A stretch of DNA of 64,000 nt from Epilithonimonas caeni DSM 17710 (GCF_000426465.1 NZ_KE384527.1:446535-510534); one strand, 5' to 3'; counted from the first letter of the stretch, positions 53,205 to 61,480 are shown. Numbers and translations are program-made. The notes: a model not told the origin generated them from the letters alone.

Positions 53205-53780
53205 CTATTGTTTTGTCAGTGTAATATCCTTAGGAAAATTAATAGGAAAATCCCCATATTGGTCAACATAGGCGTTATGCACACAATTTTCATCTATAGC
53301 ACTTGGGAGATACTCAAAATGCAAGGTCATCTGTGTGCCTGTAAAATTTGTTATATCCAACGTCGCTTGTTTTCTACACATATTTTTTGGAAAAAAAAGT
53401 AGTCTGTCTCTACCAGGAGGTTTGATACTTTTACTCATTCCGCTAAATTCAGCACCATCACTGCCGAAGCTAGTAATTCTATCTATTTCAATAACACCAT
53501 TAGCATTGATGATTTTTCTTTCACCTAAAATTCCATCCACATAATATGGGTGCGTATCCCCCGGAATTGATGAATATGTTTTAAATTTTCTTAATTCTAG
53601 GTATAGAGTTTTTCCATTCCAACTCCCTTTCCATAAACCCACATATTTGTTCAATTCATTATTTATATCTTTTATATAAGCATTGTTAGGTATATCGCTT
53701 GGACTTGTATTCAAAGGATATTCTTGAGAATAGAAGTATTGTGAGAATAGAAAAGCTGTTATTAATAGTATATTTTTCAT
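53205..53780 (-). CDS. DUF6705-like exported protein
   Basis: A protein of 191 residues with signal peptide ILLITAFLFSQYFYSQ. The block DIPNNAYIKDINNELNKYVGLWKGSWNGKTLYLELRKFK is the recognisable part and matches DUF6705 from memory, with GTQMTLHFEYLP and a C-terminal DITLTKQ. Such proteins are common in Chryseobacterium, often several together. Function is unknown. In this position it could be an immunity-type or accessory protein of the neighbouring toxin locus, but nothing in the sequence shows this directly. Confidence 0.7.
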   Translation of the reverse strand: MKNILLITAFLFSQYFYSQEYPLNTSPSDIPNNAYIKDINNELNKYVGLWKGSWNGKTLYLELRKFKTYSSIPGDTHPYYVDGILGERKIINANGVIEIDRITSFGSDGAEFSGMSKSIKPPGRDRLLFFPKNMCRKQATLDITNFTGTQMTLHFEYLPSAIDENCVHNAYVDQYGDFPINFPKDITLTKQ

Positions 53781-53851
53781 TTTATGATTGTAATTTCCAT
53801 AATATCAATATCATTAAGAATTCTGAGCAAATCCAAGTTATCAAGTCTAAA

Positions 53852-54220
53852 TTATTCTAAGATTTCCATATTAAAAACGAGATTTATTTTATGAGAATTA
53901 ATCATTTTTGATTTATAAAAAATTTTTGCTTTAAAGTGGCCTAATGAATGTAATTTTTGATATGTTCCATAATTATCATAATTAAAAGTTTTATCATTAA
54001 TAGGATAACATACGGTTCCATTTCTAAAGTTTACATATATGCAACTGGTCAAAAAATTTTTTTCAATTCCAAATTCTTTACTAATGAGTTTAATTTCTTG
54101 ATATGAAAAACCGATTTTTCCAATATCGCTTACAACAACATTCTTACTTATTAATTGTTTCATTTTCTTTTGACAAGAAAATAAAAACGGAATAAAAAGA
54201 ACTATATATAAGATTTTCAT
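53852..54220 (-). CDS. Small lipoprotein, candidate immunity protein of the orphan cassette
   Basis: A protein of 122 residues with lipobox PFLFSC (Cys16), followed by a basic segment (QKKMKQLISKN) and a domain with IGFSYQEIKLISKEFGIEKNFL and NGTVCYPINDKTFNYDNYG. It has no recognised family. Its ATG overlaps the stop of the broken peptidase module (ATGA), just as the lipoprotein gene at 54845-55276 overlaps the stop of the intact one. The two small lipoproteins differ in sequence. From layout I infer an immunity role at the envelope. Confidence 0.65.
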   Translation of the reverse strand: MKILYIVLFIPFLFSCQKKMKQLISKNVVVSDIGKIGFSYQEIKLISKEFGIEKNFLTSCIYVNFRNGTVCYPINDKTFNYDNYGTYQKLHSLGHFKAKIFYKSKMINSHKINLVFNMEILE

Positions 54221-54814
54221 TTGATTTTACTTTTTCTTATTTGAGTAATTATGTATTCATGATGTGGTGGAGTTTGCGCATAATCTGTCACTGATTGACC
54301 TGAAATCTTTCCACTAATGGAATTATAATACAATTTATTGAATGTACTTGCCCCTTGTATAGGATATCCGCTGGCATTATCATAAAAAGAAAAATATTTT
54401 CCAAGGCTGTCTTGTCCCATCCCTACAAGTACAATAAAGTGGTCAGTTGTATTATCTGTTGCAGGATTAGAGGTTCCAATTTTGTTATTTATTCCAACAA
54501 TTACAAGAATACCATTAGATAGAGCATACTTTAAATAACTTATCCCATTATTTAGTTCAGAGTAGTTTACGCCAGTTTGTTCTTTATAGATTAAATGTTT
54601 GTCCGACATCAAAATAATTTGAAATTTGATATCCTTTTTTTGCAATTTGTGCTTTTGCATAATCCATGCAATTTCTAGGAATACCCGAAAAACCAAAACC
54701 AATAAAATCAGATACAGCAATTATATTTGAAATTGCTGGCCAACTTTCTTGTTGTGGATTAAAGTCACCATAACTAGTGCTGTCATAACTACATAAAGAG
54801 TTATTGTTGTTCAT
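54217..54814 (-). pseudogene. Displaced, frameshifted copy of the papain/C39-like toxin module
   Basis: Two overlapping frames together match the C-terminal module of the next gene upstream. The 5' part (54584-54814) starts MNNNNSLCSYDSTSYGDFN and contains SWPAISNIIAVSDF and the catalytic Cys in PRNCMDYAKAQIAKKGY. The 3' part has YKEQTGVNYSELNNG, TTDHFIVLVGMG with the His, and FYDNASG, ending in ITQIRKSKIK. They are joined by a frameshift between about 54585 and 54610. Homology begins at the NNN of the parent's linker boundary, and no signal peptide or N-terminal domain is present. It looks like an orphan toxin cassette. A sequencing error cannot be ruled out. Confidence 0.75.
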
Positions 54815-54844
54815 CCTCAGTTATAGATGGTTCGCCATCGTTTA

Positions 54845-55276
54845 TTATCTTATACTGTCTATAATAATTACTTGACCATATATTTTATCAAAATATATGG
54901 TCAAGTAAAAATTATGTAAAATATTATTTTTATAATCTTTAACAAACAATTTATTGGGGTTTTGCTCCGATAAAGGAAATGTATATAATGTATCTCCCTT
55001 GATACTTTTAAAAGTTTTTAGGGAATTAAAATCTTTTAGATTATTTTTCTTGTATAATAATTTAATATTATCATTTTTTTCATCAAAAGAACTTATATAT
55101 CTGGAGTCTCCTAAATCATAGCCTTGAAGAGTCAATAAATATTTGGAATTAGTATTATCTTTTACAAATAATTTATTATCATAATTATTAATTTTAACTG
55201 GAGCAGATTGATTCACTTTTATTTTTTTGTTCTCTTTGCAGCTTAATAGAATTAATAAGACTATAAATTTTCTCAT
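54845..55276 (-). CDS. Small lipoprotein, candidate immunity protein of the papain-like toxin
   Basis: A protein of 143 residues with a short lipoprotein signal ending LLILLSC (Cys13) and a Lys-rich body (KENKKIKVNQSAPVKINNYDNKLFVKDN). FVKDN and FVKDYKN appear as related pieces in both halves. No known family. Its ATG overlaps the stop of the peptidase-module gene by four bases (ATGA), which indicates tight co-translation. A lipoprotein location would let it meet a peptidase arriving at the periplasm or outer membrane. The immunity role is inferred from layout only. Confidence 0.65.
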   Translation of the reverse strand: MRKFIVLLILLSCKENKKIKVNQSAPVKINNYDNKLFVKDNTNSKYLLTLQGYDLGDSRYISSFDEKNDNIKLLYKKNNLKDFNSLKTFKSIKGDTLYTFPLSEQNPNKLFVKDYKNNILHNFYLTIYFDKIYGQVIIIDSIR

Positions 55277-57006
55277 AATTTTTTACTTTTTCTTATTTGT
55301 GTAATAATATAGTTATGAGTTGTATTATGATCTCTATAATCATTACAATTAGTTATGCCTGTAATAATTTTTTCAGGATATTTAACATACAATTTGTTAT
55401 TAGGATTAGCTCCCTGGCTTTGAGGATCTACTCCTGATGCATTATCATAAAAAGTGAAAAATTTCCCATTGGAATCAGTTCCCATACCCACAATCACCAC
55501 AAAATGATCAGTTGTGTTATCTAAGTTGCCAGGATTTCCGGGGTGGTTATCTATGCCAACCACTACAGGAATTCCTTGTGATAATGCGTGAATTATATAT
55601 TTTACACCTTTGTATAAATCATTCAAATTAACACCGTTTTGTTCAGTATAAATTTGATATCGTTGATTGTTTCCTTGAGAATCTTTTTCGTAGAAGCCGG
55701 ATATAGTATATCCCACTTTTTTTATCTGAGCATCTGCGTATTGAAAACATTGCCAAGTAGGATGTAAGGTTCTATTCCAACCAACAAAATCAGATAATGA
55801 AATAACATTAGAAATTGTTGGCCAAACATTTTGTTGATCATCCAAATTGTAGTCGTCAATCGAAGTTTCGTCATAAGAACCTTCAGCATTATTATTAATA
55901 TCTCCTGTATCTGAATCAAAAGAAGTCTTACTGCTATTTATTTGTTCCCAAGTTGTATTAGGGTTTTGAATAAAGAAATTAATCGCCCACTTTACAAACT
56001 GTGCTCCTTGCTGGTTGTTATTAACTCTTAGATAATTAGCAAGATTTGTTGCCACCGCCAAATTATTTGGATTGGACAAAAAACTCTTTTCCGCCGTGGT
56101 AAGTGAATACGTACTATTAATGGCTGTTAGAGTGGTGTTAATGTAAACAGATGGTATATATAATGTAATGACGCCTCCCCCGGAGCCGGAGCAATCTGAT
56201 TTATTTGCTGTTTTGTATGCAATATACATTTCCTGCCCACATCCATTGACCCATACCTCCCCAGTTATGACCACACCGCCCATTGGGTTGGTATATGTCG
56301 TGTAATGCGAGAATGTGAAGCCTCCACAACTCCCTCCACCTCCGCCACCGGAGCCTCCACCTCCTGTCCAGCCGCCTCCGGGAGTTCCGCCTCCATCAGT
56401 ACCGCCGCCACCGCCAGTTCCACCACCGGGATTACCCGTTGTAGGGCAATCCGGGCAAGGTTCAGGAGGCGGAGGGCAATTGCCTGTCCCGGCAATATAA
56501 CTTACCGTATTTTCCAAGTTGCCTCCAACACTGTATATATTAACAATTCCGGAGAATCTTGAAAAATCATTGTTTCCGTCAGAAAGCCACTCTGCAGTAG
56601 GTATATATTCAAACACCTTTATGCTTTCTGCGTCAACAATTTGAGAAGTTTTAACTTCAAGATTATAGATGTTACCTTCATCGACTTTCTCATTATGTTT
56701 TAAAGAAAATGTATAATAAGTGTTATTGCCGTCGTTAATTTCAGTTATAAAATCAGTATTAATCTCGCCAAAAATAGTTTCTGTTTTTCCATAGGTAGAT
56801 GAGTTGTTTCTCAATCTGATCTTAAAGTTATCCGTTTTTGATTGAAGAGAATTCATAATCTGTGGTATTTCAAATTTTGATACCACTCTGAATTTTTGGG
56901 CCTGTTCGTGGGCGTTTGTTGTTTCATTCGAATTGATGCCTTCACTCCTGCACCCAATAAGAAGGAACGCCATACAGGCTAACCATAATAAATAAGTTTT
57001 TTTCAT
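55273..57006 (-). CDS. Lipoprotein with papain/C39-like C-terminal module, candidate polymorphic toxin
   Basis: A protein of 577 residues starting at MKKTYLLWLACMAFLLIGC (lipobox Cys19). An N-terminal domain of about 155 residues is followed by a Pro/Cys/Gly linker (about residues 177-229). A middle domain runs to about residue 365. The C-terminal module from about residue 371 has Cys420 (WQCFQYADAQ), His501 (TTDHFVVIVGMG) and Asp521/Asn522 (FYDNAS), the order of a papain-like or C39-like peptidase. The module alone is duplicated just downstream. With the overlapping small lipoprotein gene, the layout suggests a surface-delivered toxin with variable tip. A plain secreted peptidase is the alternative. 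Confidence 0.75.
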   Translation of the reverse strand: MKKTYLLWLACMAFLLIGCRSEGINSNETTNAHEQAQKFRVVSKFEIPQIMNSLQSKTDNFKIRLRNNSSTYGKTETIFGEINTDFITEINDGNNTYYTFSLKHNEKVDEGNIYNLEVKTSQIVDAESIKVFEYIPTAEWLSDGNNDFSRFSGIVNIYSVGGNLENTVSYIAGTGNCPPPPEPCPDCPTTGNPGGGTGGGGGTDGGGTPGGGWTGGGGSGGGGGGSCGGFTFSHYTTYTNPMGGVVITGEVWVNGCGQEMYIAYKTANKSDCSGSGGGVITLYIPSVYINTTLTAINSTYSLTTAEKSFLSNPNNLAVATNLANYLRVNNNQQGAQFVKWAINFFIQNPNTTWEQINSSKTSFDSDTGDINNNAEGSYDETSIDDYNLDDQQNVWPTISNVISLSDFVGWNRTLHPTWQCFQYADAQIKKVGYTISGFYEKDSQGNNQRYQIYTEQNGVNLNDLYKGVKYIIHALSQGIPVVVGIDNHPGNPGNLDNTTDHFVVIVGMGTDSNGKFFTFYDNASGVDPQSQGANPNNKLYVKYPEKIITGITNCNDYRDHNTTHNYIITQIRKSKKL

Positions 57007-57079
57007 CGTTGTTTGTGTTTTTAAATTATAAATATAAAAAAATATCAAAACAAAAATGGAAAAAAAATGAAGGGGATAT

Positions 57080-57116
57080 CATTAATATTTTAATATTTTT
57101 GATTAAAATATTAATG
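57080..57116. promoter_or_regulatory. 15-bp perfect inverted repeat before the XRE regulator gene
   Basis: CATTAATATTTTAAT (57080-57094) and its exact reverse complement (57102-57116) are separated by seven bases and end two bases before the XRE start codon. No T run follows on either strand, so it is not a terminator. It lies between the divergent toxin gene (start at 57006) and the regulator, and is well placed as the regulator's operator. Confidence 0.7.
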
Positions 57117-57118
57117 AA

Positions 57119-57493
57119 ATGAGTTTAGGCACAAAAGTAAGACGGTACCGCGAGGCCAAGAGCTGGTCTCAGGACGATCTGGCAATCAGGCTGGATGTGA
57201 CACAGGGTACCATTTCCAACATAGAGTCCGACAAGAGCATCCCCAATTCCATATTGCTGAGCAAAATGGCAAAAGAGTTGGATGTAGAAATGAATGAGCT
57301 ATTAAGTGATTCAACTAATATTATGACGAATAGTGATTTCAGTGACAATGCAGTTGCTGCTGTTAATCAATACAATCCTACTTTCAATATGCAATCACCT
57401 GAACTTATGGAGAGTATCCTGAGAAATCAGGAGCAGATCGCTAAACTTATAGAGTCCCAGAACAAGCTTATAGAAGGTCTTCTAAAGAAGTAA
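57119..57493 (+). CDS. XRE-family transcription regulator
   Basis: A protein of 124 residues. Residues of about 5-62 form a Cro/C1-type helix-turn-helix (KVRRYREAKSWSQDDLAIRLDVTQGTISNIESDKSIPNSILLSKMAKELDV). A polar spacer and a C-terminal helix (ESILRNQEQIAKLIESQNKLIEGLLKK) that could form a coiled-coil dimer follow. The ATG is two bases after the inverted repeat. It is divergent from the toxin operon and may repress it and itself. The next gene downstream is a broken HU-like gene. Confidence 0.9.
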   Translation: MSLGTKVRRYREAKSWSQDDLAIRLDVTQGTISNIESDKSIPNSILLSKMAKELDVEMNELLSDSTNIMTNSDFSDNAVAAVNQYNPTFNMQSPELMESILRNQEQIAKLIESQNKLIEGLLKK

Positions 57494-57502
57494 CAAAGAT
57501 AA

Positions 57503-57830
57503 AACAATACCCCTTCTGCAAACCCTATGAACAGGACTCCGCAGAGGTGGTTAAAAACAATAGGCACGCCGGTACAATGTCCACGGTTTCCAAGGCAGAT
57601 ATACTTGCAGTATTAGAAAGTACGTTCTCCAAGATTGCAGAAGATGTTGCAGATGGCAAGATCGTCTATGTAGGAGAATACTTCACGTTACAGGCCGGTG
57701 GTCCAGCACAGGAGAAGATAAGGAAAAGAATGTTACCGCAGCCAGCATCAAGAGCGTGACAGCGGTCTTCCGCCCCGGCAAGATGATCAAAGATGCCCTG
57801 AAGCTGGCAACTTTCCAGAAAAAAGCTTAG
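57503..57830 (+). pseudogene. HU-like DNA-binding protein gene, broken by frameshifts
   Basis: Three short frames line up as one HU/IHF-like (Bacteroidota HU-HIG type) protein. The first reads NPMNRTPQRWLKTIGTP; the second reads STVSKADILAVLESTFSKIAEDVADGKIVYVGEYFTLQ; the third reads GEDKEKNVTAASIKSVTAVFRPGKMIKDAL and ends FQKKA with a stop at 57828-57830. Two frameshifts separate them (near 57565-57585 and 57685-57715), and there is no in-frame start. It has a higher GC content than its neighbours. It is probably a decayed copy. Confidence 0.75.
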
Positions 57831-57928
57831 AAAATCCCGCAGATCGTGCAGTTTTGTTTGGTTAAGTGAGTAATCATGCCATTTGCGTTTTTTATGACTG
57901 CATCTATGTCTGCGGGTTCTATTAAAAG

Positions 57929-57958
57929 TAAAACCACAAACTTACGCTTGTGGTTTTA
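57929..57958 (-). terminator. Terminator overlapping the stop of the 154-residue membrane protein gene
   Basis: TAAAACCACAA (57929-57939) pairs perfectly with TTGTGGTTTTA (57948-57958). The stop codon of the gene at 57942 lies in the loop. On the minus strand the arm is followed by ACTTTTAAT rather than a long T run, so efficiency may be modest. Confidence 0.65.
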
Positions 57959-58406
57959 TATTTTTAGTGAGTAATTGCTTTTTGCGTTTTTCTCTTCTTT
58001 TATAAATGATCTCTGTTATTTTACCACCGATCCAGGAGAAAGGAAAGAATATCAGGAAGATCGATATTTTGTAAAAGACCGGGTGATATGGATAAATGAT
58101 AATATCCAACATCGCGATGAACAGCATGATGAAACCGATCAGAATAGCATATGCTACCTTGGCATATTTCACGATCATGGCCGTAACCACACCACCAAAA
58201 GTAACGCCCAACCCTCCAAAGAACAAAAGTGCCACAAAAAAGGAATCTTTTTTCTGAACCGACCGCAACAACGTCTCCCAGTGGTCAAAAGGTGCAAACT
58301 GCTTGTAAGTGACCCAGGAGGAATCTATCTTTATCCCTAATGTGATAATGAAAGCGGCCACAGCCAATCCGGCCAAAACACCAAATGTATTCCTTAAAAA
58401 ATTCAT
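57942..58406 (-). CDS. Unknown membrane protein with four transmembrane helices
   Basis: A protein of 154 residues with four hydrophobic segments: TFGVLAGLAVAAFIITLGI, FFVALLFFGGLGVTFGGVVTAMIV, AYAILIGFIMLFIAMLDIIIYPY and ISIFLIFFPFSWIGGKITEII. A basic tail (YKRREKRKKQLL) would lie in the cytoplasm. No family of known function is recognised. It follows ridA by three bases, so the two are co-transcribed. Confidence 0.8.
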   Translation of the reverse strand: MNFLRNTFGVLAGLAVAAFIITLGIKIDSSWVTYKQFAPFDHWETLLRSVQKKDSFFVALLFFGGLGVTFGGVVTAMIVKYAKVAYAILIGFIMLFIAMLDIIIYPYHPVFYKISIFLIFFPFSWIGGKITEIIYKRREKRKKQLLTKNIKPQA

Positions 58407-58409
58407 TTT

Positions 58410-58790
58410 TTAATCCTTGAAAGCAATCATAGAGATCTCCACATCTACATTTTTTGGAAGGCAGGAAACCTGTACCGTTTCTCTGGCAGGATATTGATCA
58501 TTATTGAAATAAGAAGCATAGACCTCATTCACAACCACAAAATCGTCCATATTCTTAAGAAAGATAGAAGCCTTCAAAGCATTATCAAAATCCATATCGG
58601 CAGCTTTTAAAATCGCCTTCAGGTTTTTCATGACCTGGTGTGTCTCTTTCTCTATCCCTTCTACCAGCTTCCCAGTTTCCGGGTCCACAGGGATCTGACC
58701 AGATATATACAATGTCCCATTGACCAAAGTGGCCTGAGAATAAGGTCCAATCGCCGCCGGAGCCTCTGATGTATGAATGATCTTCTTCAT
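58410..58790 (-). CDS. ridA: RidA-family enamine/imine deaminase
   Basis: A protein of 126 residues, the family length. Motifs are APAAIGPYSQATLVNGTLYISGQIPVDPETGKLV at the N-terminus, VFLKNMDDF, and the C-terminal PARETVQVSCLPKNVDVEISMIAFKD containing the substrate-binding Arg. It hydrolyses reactive enamines such as 2-aminoacrylate made by PLP enzymes. The gene is upstream of the four-helix membrane protein and 46 bases downstream of lptD. Confidence 0.96.
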   Translation of the reverse strand: MKKIIHTSEAPAAIGPYSQATLVNGTLYISGQIPVDPETGKLVEGIEKETHQVMKNLKAILKAADMDFDNALKASIFLKNMDDFVVVNEVYASYFNNDQYPARETVQVSCLPKNVDVEISMIAFKD

Positions 58791-58836
58791 TTCTTAATAT
58801 TAATTTTTACAAAACTATACAAATTTTCCTTAAATC

Positions 58837-61458
58837 CTAGAAGGAGCTGTTAGGCTGCGTGAAACTTCTCTCTTTGTACTTCACCGCATCTTTCAATATA
58901 TTCGCTTTGATTCCTATGAAGAAATCATAGACCTTGTATTGCCCAAAAGGAACCCAATTGAAAGTGATCGTAAAACTACGCTGGTCTCTGGCAAATCCGA
59001 TCCGTGTCATGGCCAGTTCTTTTCTTTCGACATCATAACTCGTACTTCCGTTGATATTCCAATAAGGGGTCAGCTTTATACTTCCGTCCATACCTACAGT
59101 AGCTGTTTTGGTACCTTCTCTGGACAAACCTCTTGTATAGGCATAGTTGGCATTAACGTTCAAGGTCCAGGTGGGTTGGTAATGGGCATAATTGTCATCA
59201 TCGAAGAAGTAGTTCTCATTCCGGATCTCACCCTTCTTTTTATATTTTTTGGAGAGTTCTTCCTTCTTTCCGAATATAGCCTCGCTCATAGGATAAGACA
59301 TTTGCACATTGATTCCCTGCAGGCTAAAATGCCCAAACTGATCCGTTCTTGTTCCAGTGCTGCTTCCTTCCTCGAAAATAATTTTATATGGCTCCAAAGT
59401 AAGGCTGGTATTGACATTCAGTTTATTATTGAAAAAAGATGATTGTGCATTGACACTGAATACCGACCATTTGTTTCTTTCCGCGGCAAAATTATAACCT
59501 CCGGAAATATTAAGGTTTTCAAAGATCTTCACTTTTTTCACACCGGTAGAATCGGTCTTAGACCTCACTTTCATCTCCAGATTGTTCGAGATATTGAAGC
59601 CCATGGTCTGCTGAAGTCCTGATGAAGGCGCACCATAGATCCCTCCTTCAAAAATGGAGTAAGGCGTCATCTCTCCTCTGGCATTAGAATAATTTCTGAA
59701 ATAGCCCCAGCTTTTATCACCAAAATCCGGAGAATAGCTAAAACTCAGGCTTGGCGTTATCATATGACGGATAGCAACGATAGGAGAATTCTTACTGAAG
59801 TTCTTCTGGCCATATAAAACCGTCTGCAGGCTTGCACTTGTGGAGAATGTAGTATAACCCGCAACATTGCTTTTGTAATTATCTTCCACAAGGTTGGTCA
59901 ATGGATTATAACTTTTTTCCAACGTCTTTGTGGTCAAAACATTATCTGCATTGGCCGCCAGAGTAAAAGTGAAATATTTCGCAACAGTGGTATTGGTAGA
60001 AAGTGAAATATTGTTTTTGGCGCCGGTCTTCAGGTCCTGCCACATTTCTCTTTTGAATAGCGCACCCTCTGTTGTGGTCACATAATTACTAAGCGCAAAG
60101 CCCGTATTGACATTGATGTTTTCCAATAATCCTGTTCTGACACCGGTTTTCGGCTTGAAAAGGTAAAACTGGTTGACCGCTATTGTCATATCCGGCAAGC
60201 GGATATCCGTATTACCTGTTGCAAAATTCTGGTTATAGGTGGCACTTGCACTGATCGTTATAGGAAAATCCAGAAACCTCTTAGTAACATTGACCCTGGA
60301 TGTCTGGGTCGTATTCAGTACATTTCCGTTGAAGATATAGTTATTGTTGACAGTATTGTTATAGAACTTACTGCTGACAATATCCACACTCGCATTGAAG
60401 GTGAAATATGGATTGGCTTTAGAATCCTGGGAATGCCTCCACGCGATCCGGAAGGTCTTTGTCCTGGAATAATCATCCAAACCTTTTATCCCACGAACCG
60501 TATAGCCATAATCCGCAGCAAAATTTCCGGAATAACGGTATTTTTTAAGATAGTTGAGTTCCGGCTTCAAATTCCAGCTCCCCTTTGTATAGATATCGGA
60601 AAGGATCTTCAAATCAAAATGGTCTCCGATCGGCTGATAATACCCCAGACCATTTAAGAAAAACCCAACATCCTGGCGCTCCCCAAAACTCGGGATCAGG
60701 ATTCCCGCAGACCTTTTATCTGAAAACGGAAGAATTGCAAATGGAAGAATCAGAGGCGTTGGAACCTGCTCTATGAAAAACTGAAATGGCCCTGTAACTA
60801 CTTGTGAGTTGTTTTTACCTTTCAGCAATTTTATATAAGCTGCTGAGATGTGATAATCTGGTAAGGAGTCCTTCTTTTTTATATAATACTCATCAGTCGT
60901 CATAATAGCATGGCTCATCACATAGACCGAATCATTATATTTCTTGGTCTTCTGCGCTACAATAACGCCTTCATTCTCCTCCGTCCTTGCATTGAAAGCA
61001 ATCGCCTGTTTGGTTTTGGTATTATAGATAACCTCGTTATATTCATATTTTTTGCCTGCCTGGGTAGCGATTGCCGGTTTTATGATCTTTCCTTTCTCAT
61101 CCTGCTCTCCTCTGGCATAGATCTTCCCAGTTTCCCATTCGAATCTGATATAATCTGCATCTATCTGCATATCCTGATAGATGATCTGGGCATTTTTATG
61201 GAGTGTGGTCTGCTTGTTGGTAATGGAAGAGCTGTTCTTGTATTCCGCCTTCATCTTTACAACATCCTCCAGTTGTTCTTTCGGAAGAATTGTATCTTTT
61301 TTTAGGTTTAAAGAGTCTTTGTTTATACTTATAGAATCTCGAACATCGTTTTTTTCATCAATATTTTTAGGCACAGTTTGTGATAAAATATTGTTAAAAA
61401 TTAGGATATTTAAAATTAGTAATATACTTTTGAAAATACTTCGGGCCAATGCAGTCAT
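58837..61458 (-). CDS. lptD: LPS-assembly protein LptD-like outer-membrane protein
   Basis: A protein of 873 residues with a signal sequence (SILLILNILIFNNILSQ). The N-terminal periplasmic part has an OstA-type jellyroll (HKNAQIIYQDMQIDADYIRFEWETGKIYARGEQDEKGKI). The rest is a beta-barrel with many YxxNF and aromatic strand ends, and GPFQFFIEQVPTPLILPFAILPFSDKRSAGILIPSFGE is a clear LptD-like core. It ends in Phe (QPNSSF), the usual outer-membrane C-terminal signal. It probably inserts LPS into the outer leaflet. A TAATTTTG element at 61473-61480 is a likely promoter. It is divergent from the amidase gene. Confidence 0.9.
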   Translation of the reverse strand: MTALARSIFKSILLILNILIFNNILSQTVPKNIDEKNDVRDSISINKDSLNLKKDTILPKEQLEDVVKMKAEYKNSSSITNKQTTLHKNAQIIYQDMQIDADYIRFEWETGKIYARGEQDEKGKIIKPAIATQAGKKYEYNEVIYNTKTKQAIAFNARTEENEGVIVAQKTKKYNDSVYVMSHAIMTTDEYYIKKKDSLPDYHISAAYIKLLKGKNNSQVVTGPFQFFIEQVPTPLILPFAILPFSDKRSAGILIPSFGERQDVGFFLNGLGYYQPIGDHFDLKILSDIYTKGSWNLKPELNYLKKYRYSGNFAADYGYTVRGIKGLDDYSRTKTFRIAWRHSQDSKANPYFTFNASVDIVSSKFYNNTVNNNYIFNGNVLNTTQTSRVNVTKRFLDFPITISASATYNQNFATGNTDIRLPDMTIAVNQFYLFKPKTGVRTGLLENINVNTGFALSNYVTTTEGALFKREMWQDLKTGAKNNISLSTNTTVAKYFTFTLAANADNVLTTKTLEKSYNPLTNLVEDNYKSNVAGYTTFSTSASLQTVLYGQKNFSKNSPIVAIRHMITPSLSFSYSPDFGDKSWGYFRNYSNARGEMTPYSIFEGGIYGAPSSGLQQTMGFNISNNLEMKVRSKTDSTGVKKVKIFENLNISGGYNFAAERNKWSVFSVNAQSSFFNNKLNVNTSLTLEPYKIIFEEGSSTGTRTDQFGHFSLQGINVQMSYPMSEAIFGKKEELSKKYKKKGEIRNENYFFDDDNYAHYQPTWTLNVNANYAYTRGLSREGTKTATVGMDGSIKLTPYWNINGSTSYDVERKELAMTRIGFARDQRSFTITFNWVPFGQYKVYDFFIGIKANILKDAVKYKERSFTQPNSSF

Positions 61459-61472
61459 TCTGAAATTGGGTT

Positions 61473-61480
61473 CAAAATTA
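61473..61480 (-). promoter_or_regulatory. -7 promoter element of lptD
   Basis: TAATTTTG on the minus strand, 15 bases before the lptD ATG, implying a very short leader. The divergent amidase gene starts only 42 bases from lptD, so its promoter must overlap. Confidence 0.4.

Noticed and set aside
54584-54814. Treating the 76-codon and 167-codon frames at 54217-54814 as two real genes
   Set aside because: Joined by a frameshift they match one continuous module in the neighbouring gene, with Cys, His and Asp in place, so a single broken gene is simpler.
56265-56562. Frames on both strands over the Gly/Pro linker of the toxin candidate
   Set aside because: Low-complexity GGN/CCN sequence stays open in all frames; these are shadows.
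57836-57916. Inverted CCCGCAGA/TCTGCGGG pair about 65 bases apart after the HU-like pseudogene, considered as ends of a mobile element
   Set aside because: The arms are only eight bases, no direct repeats flank them, and the inside holds no gene. Chance or an old remnant is enough.
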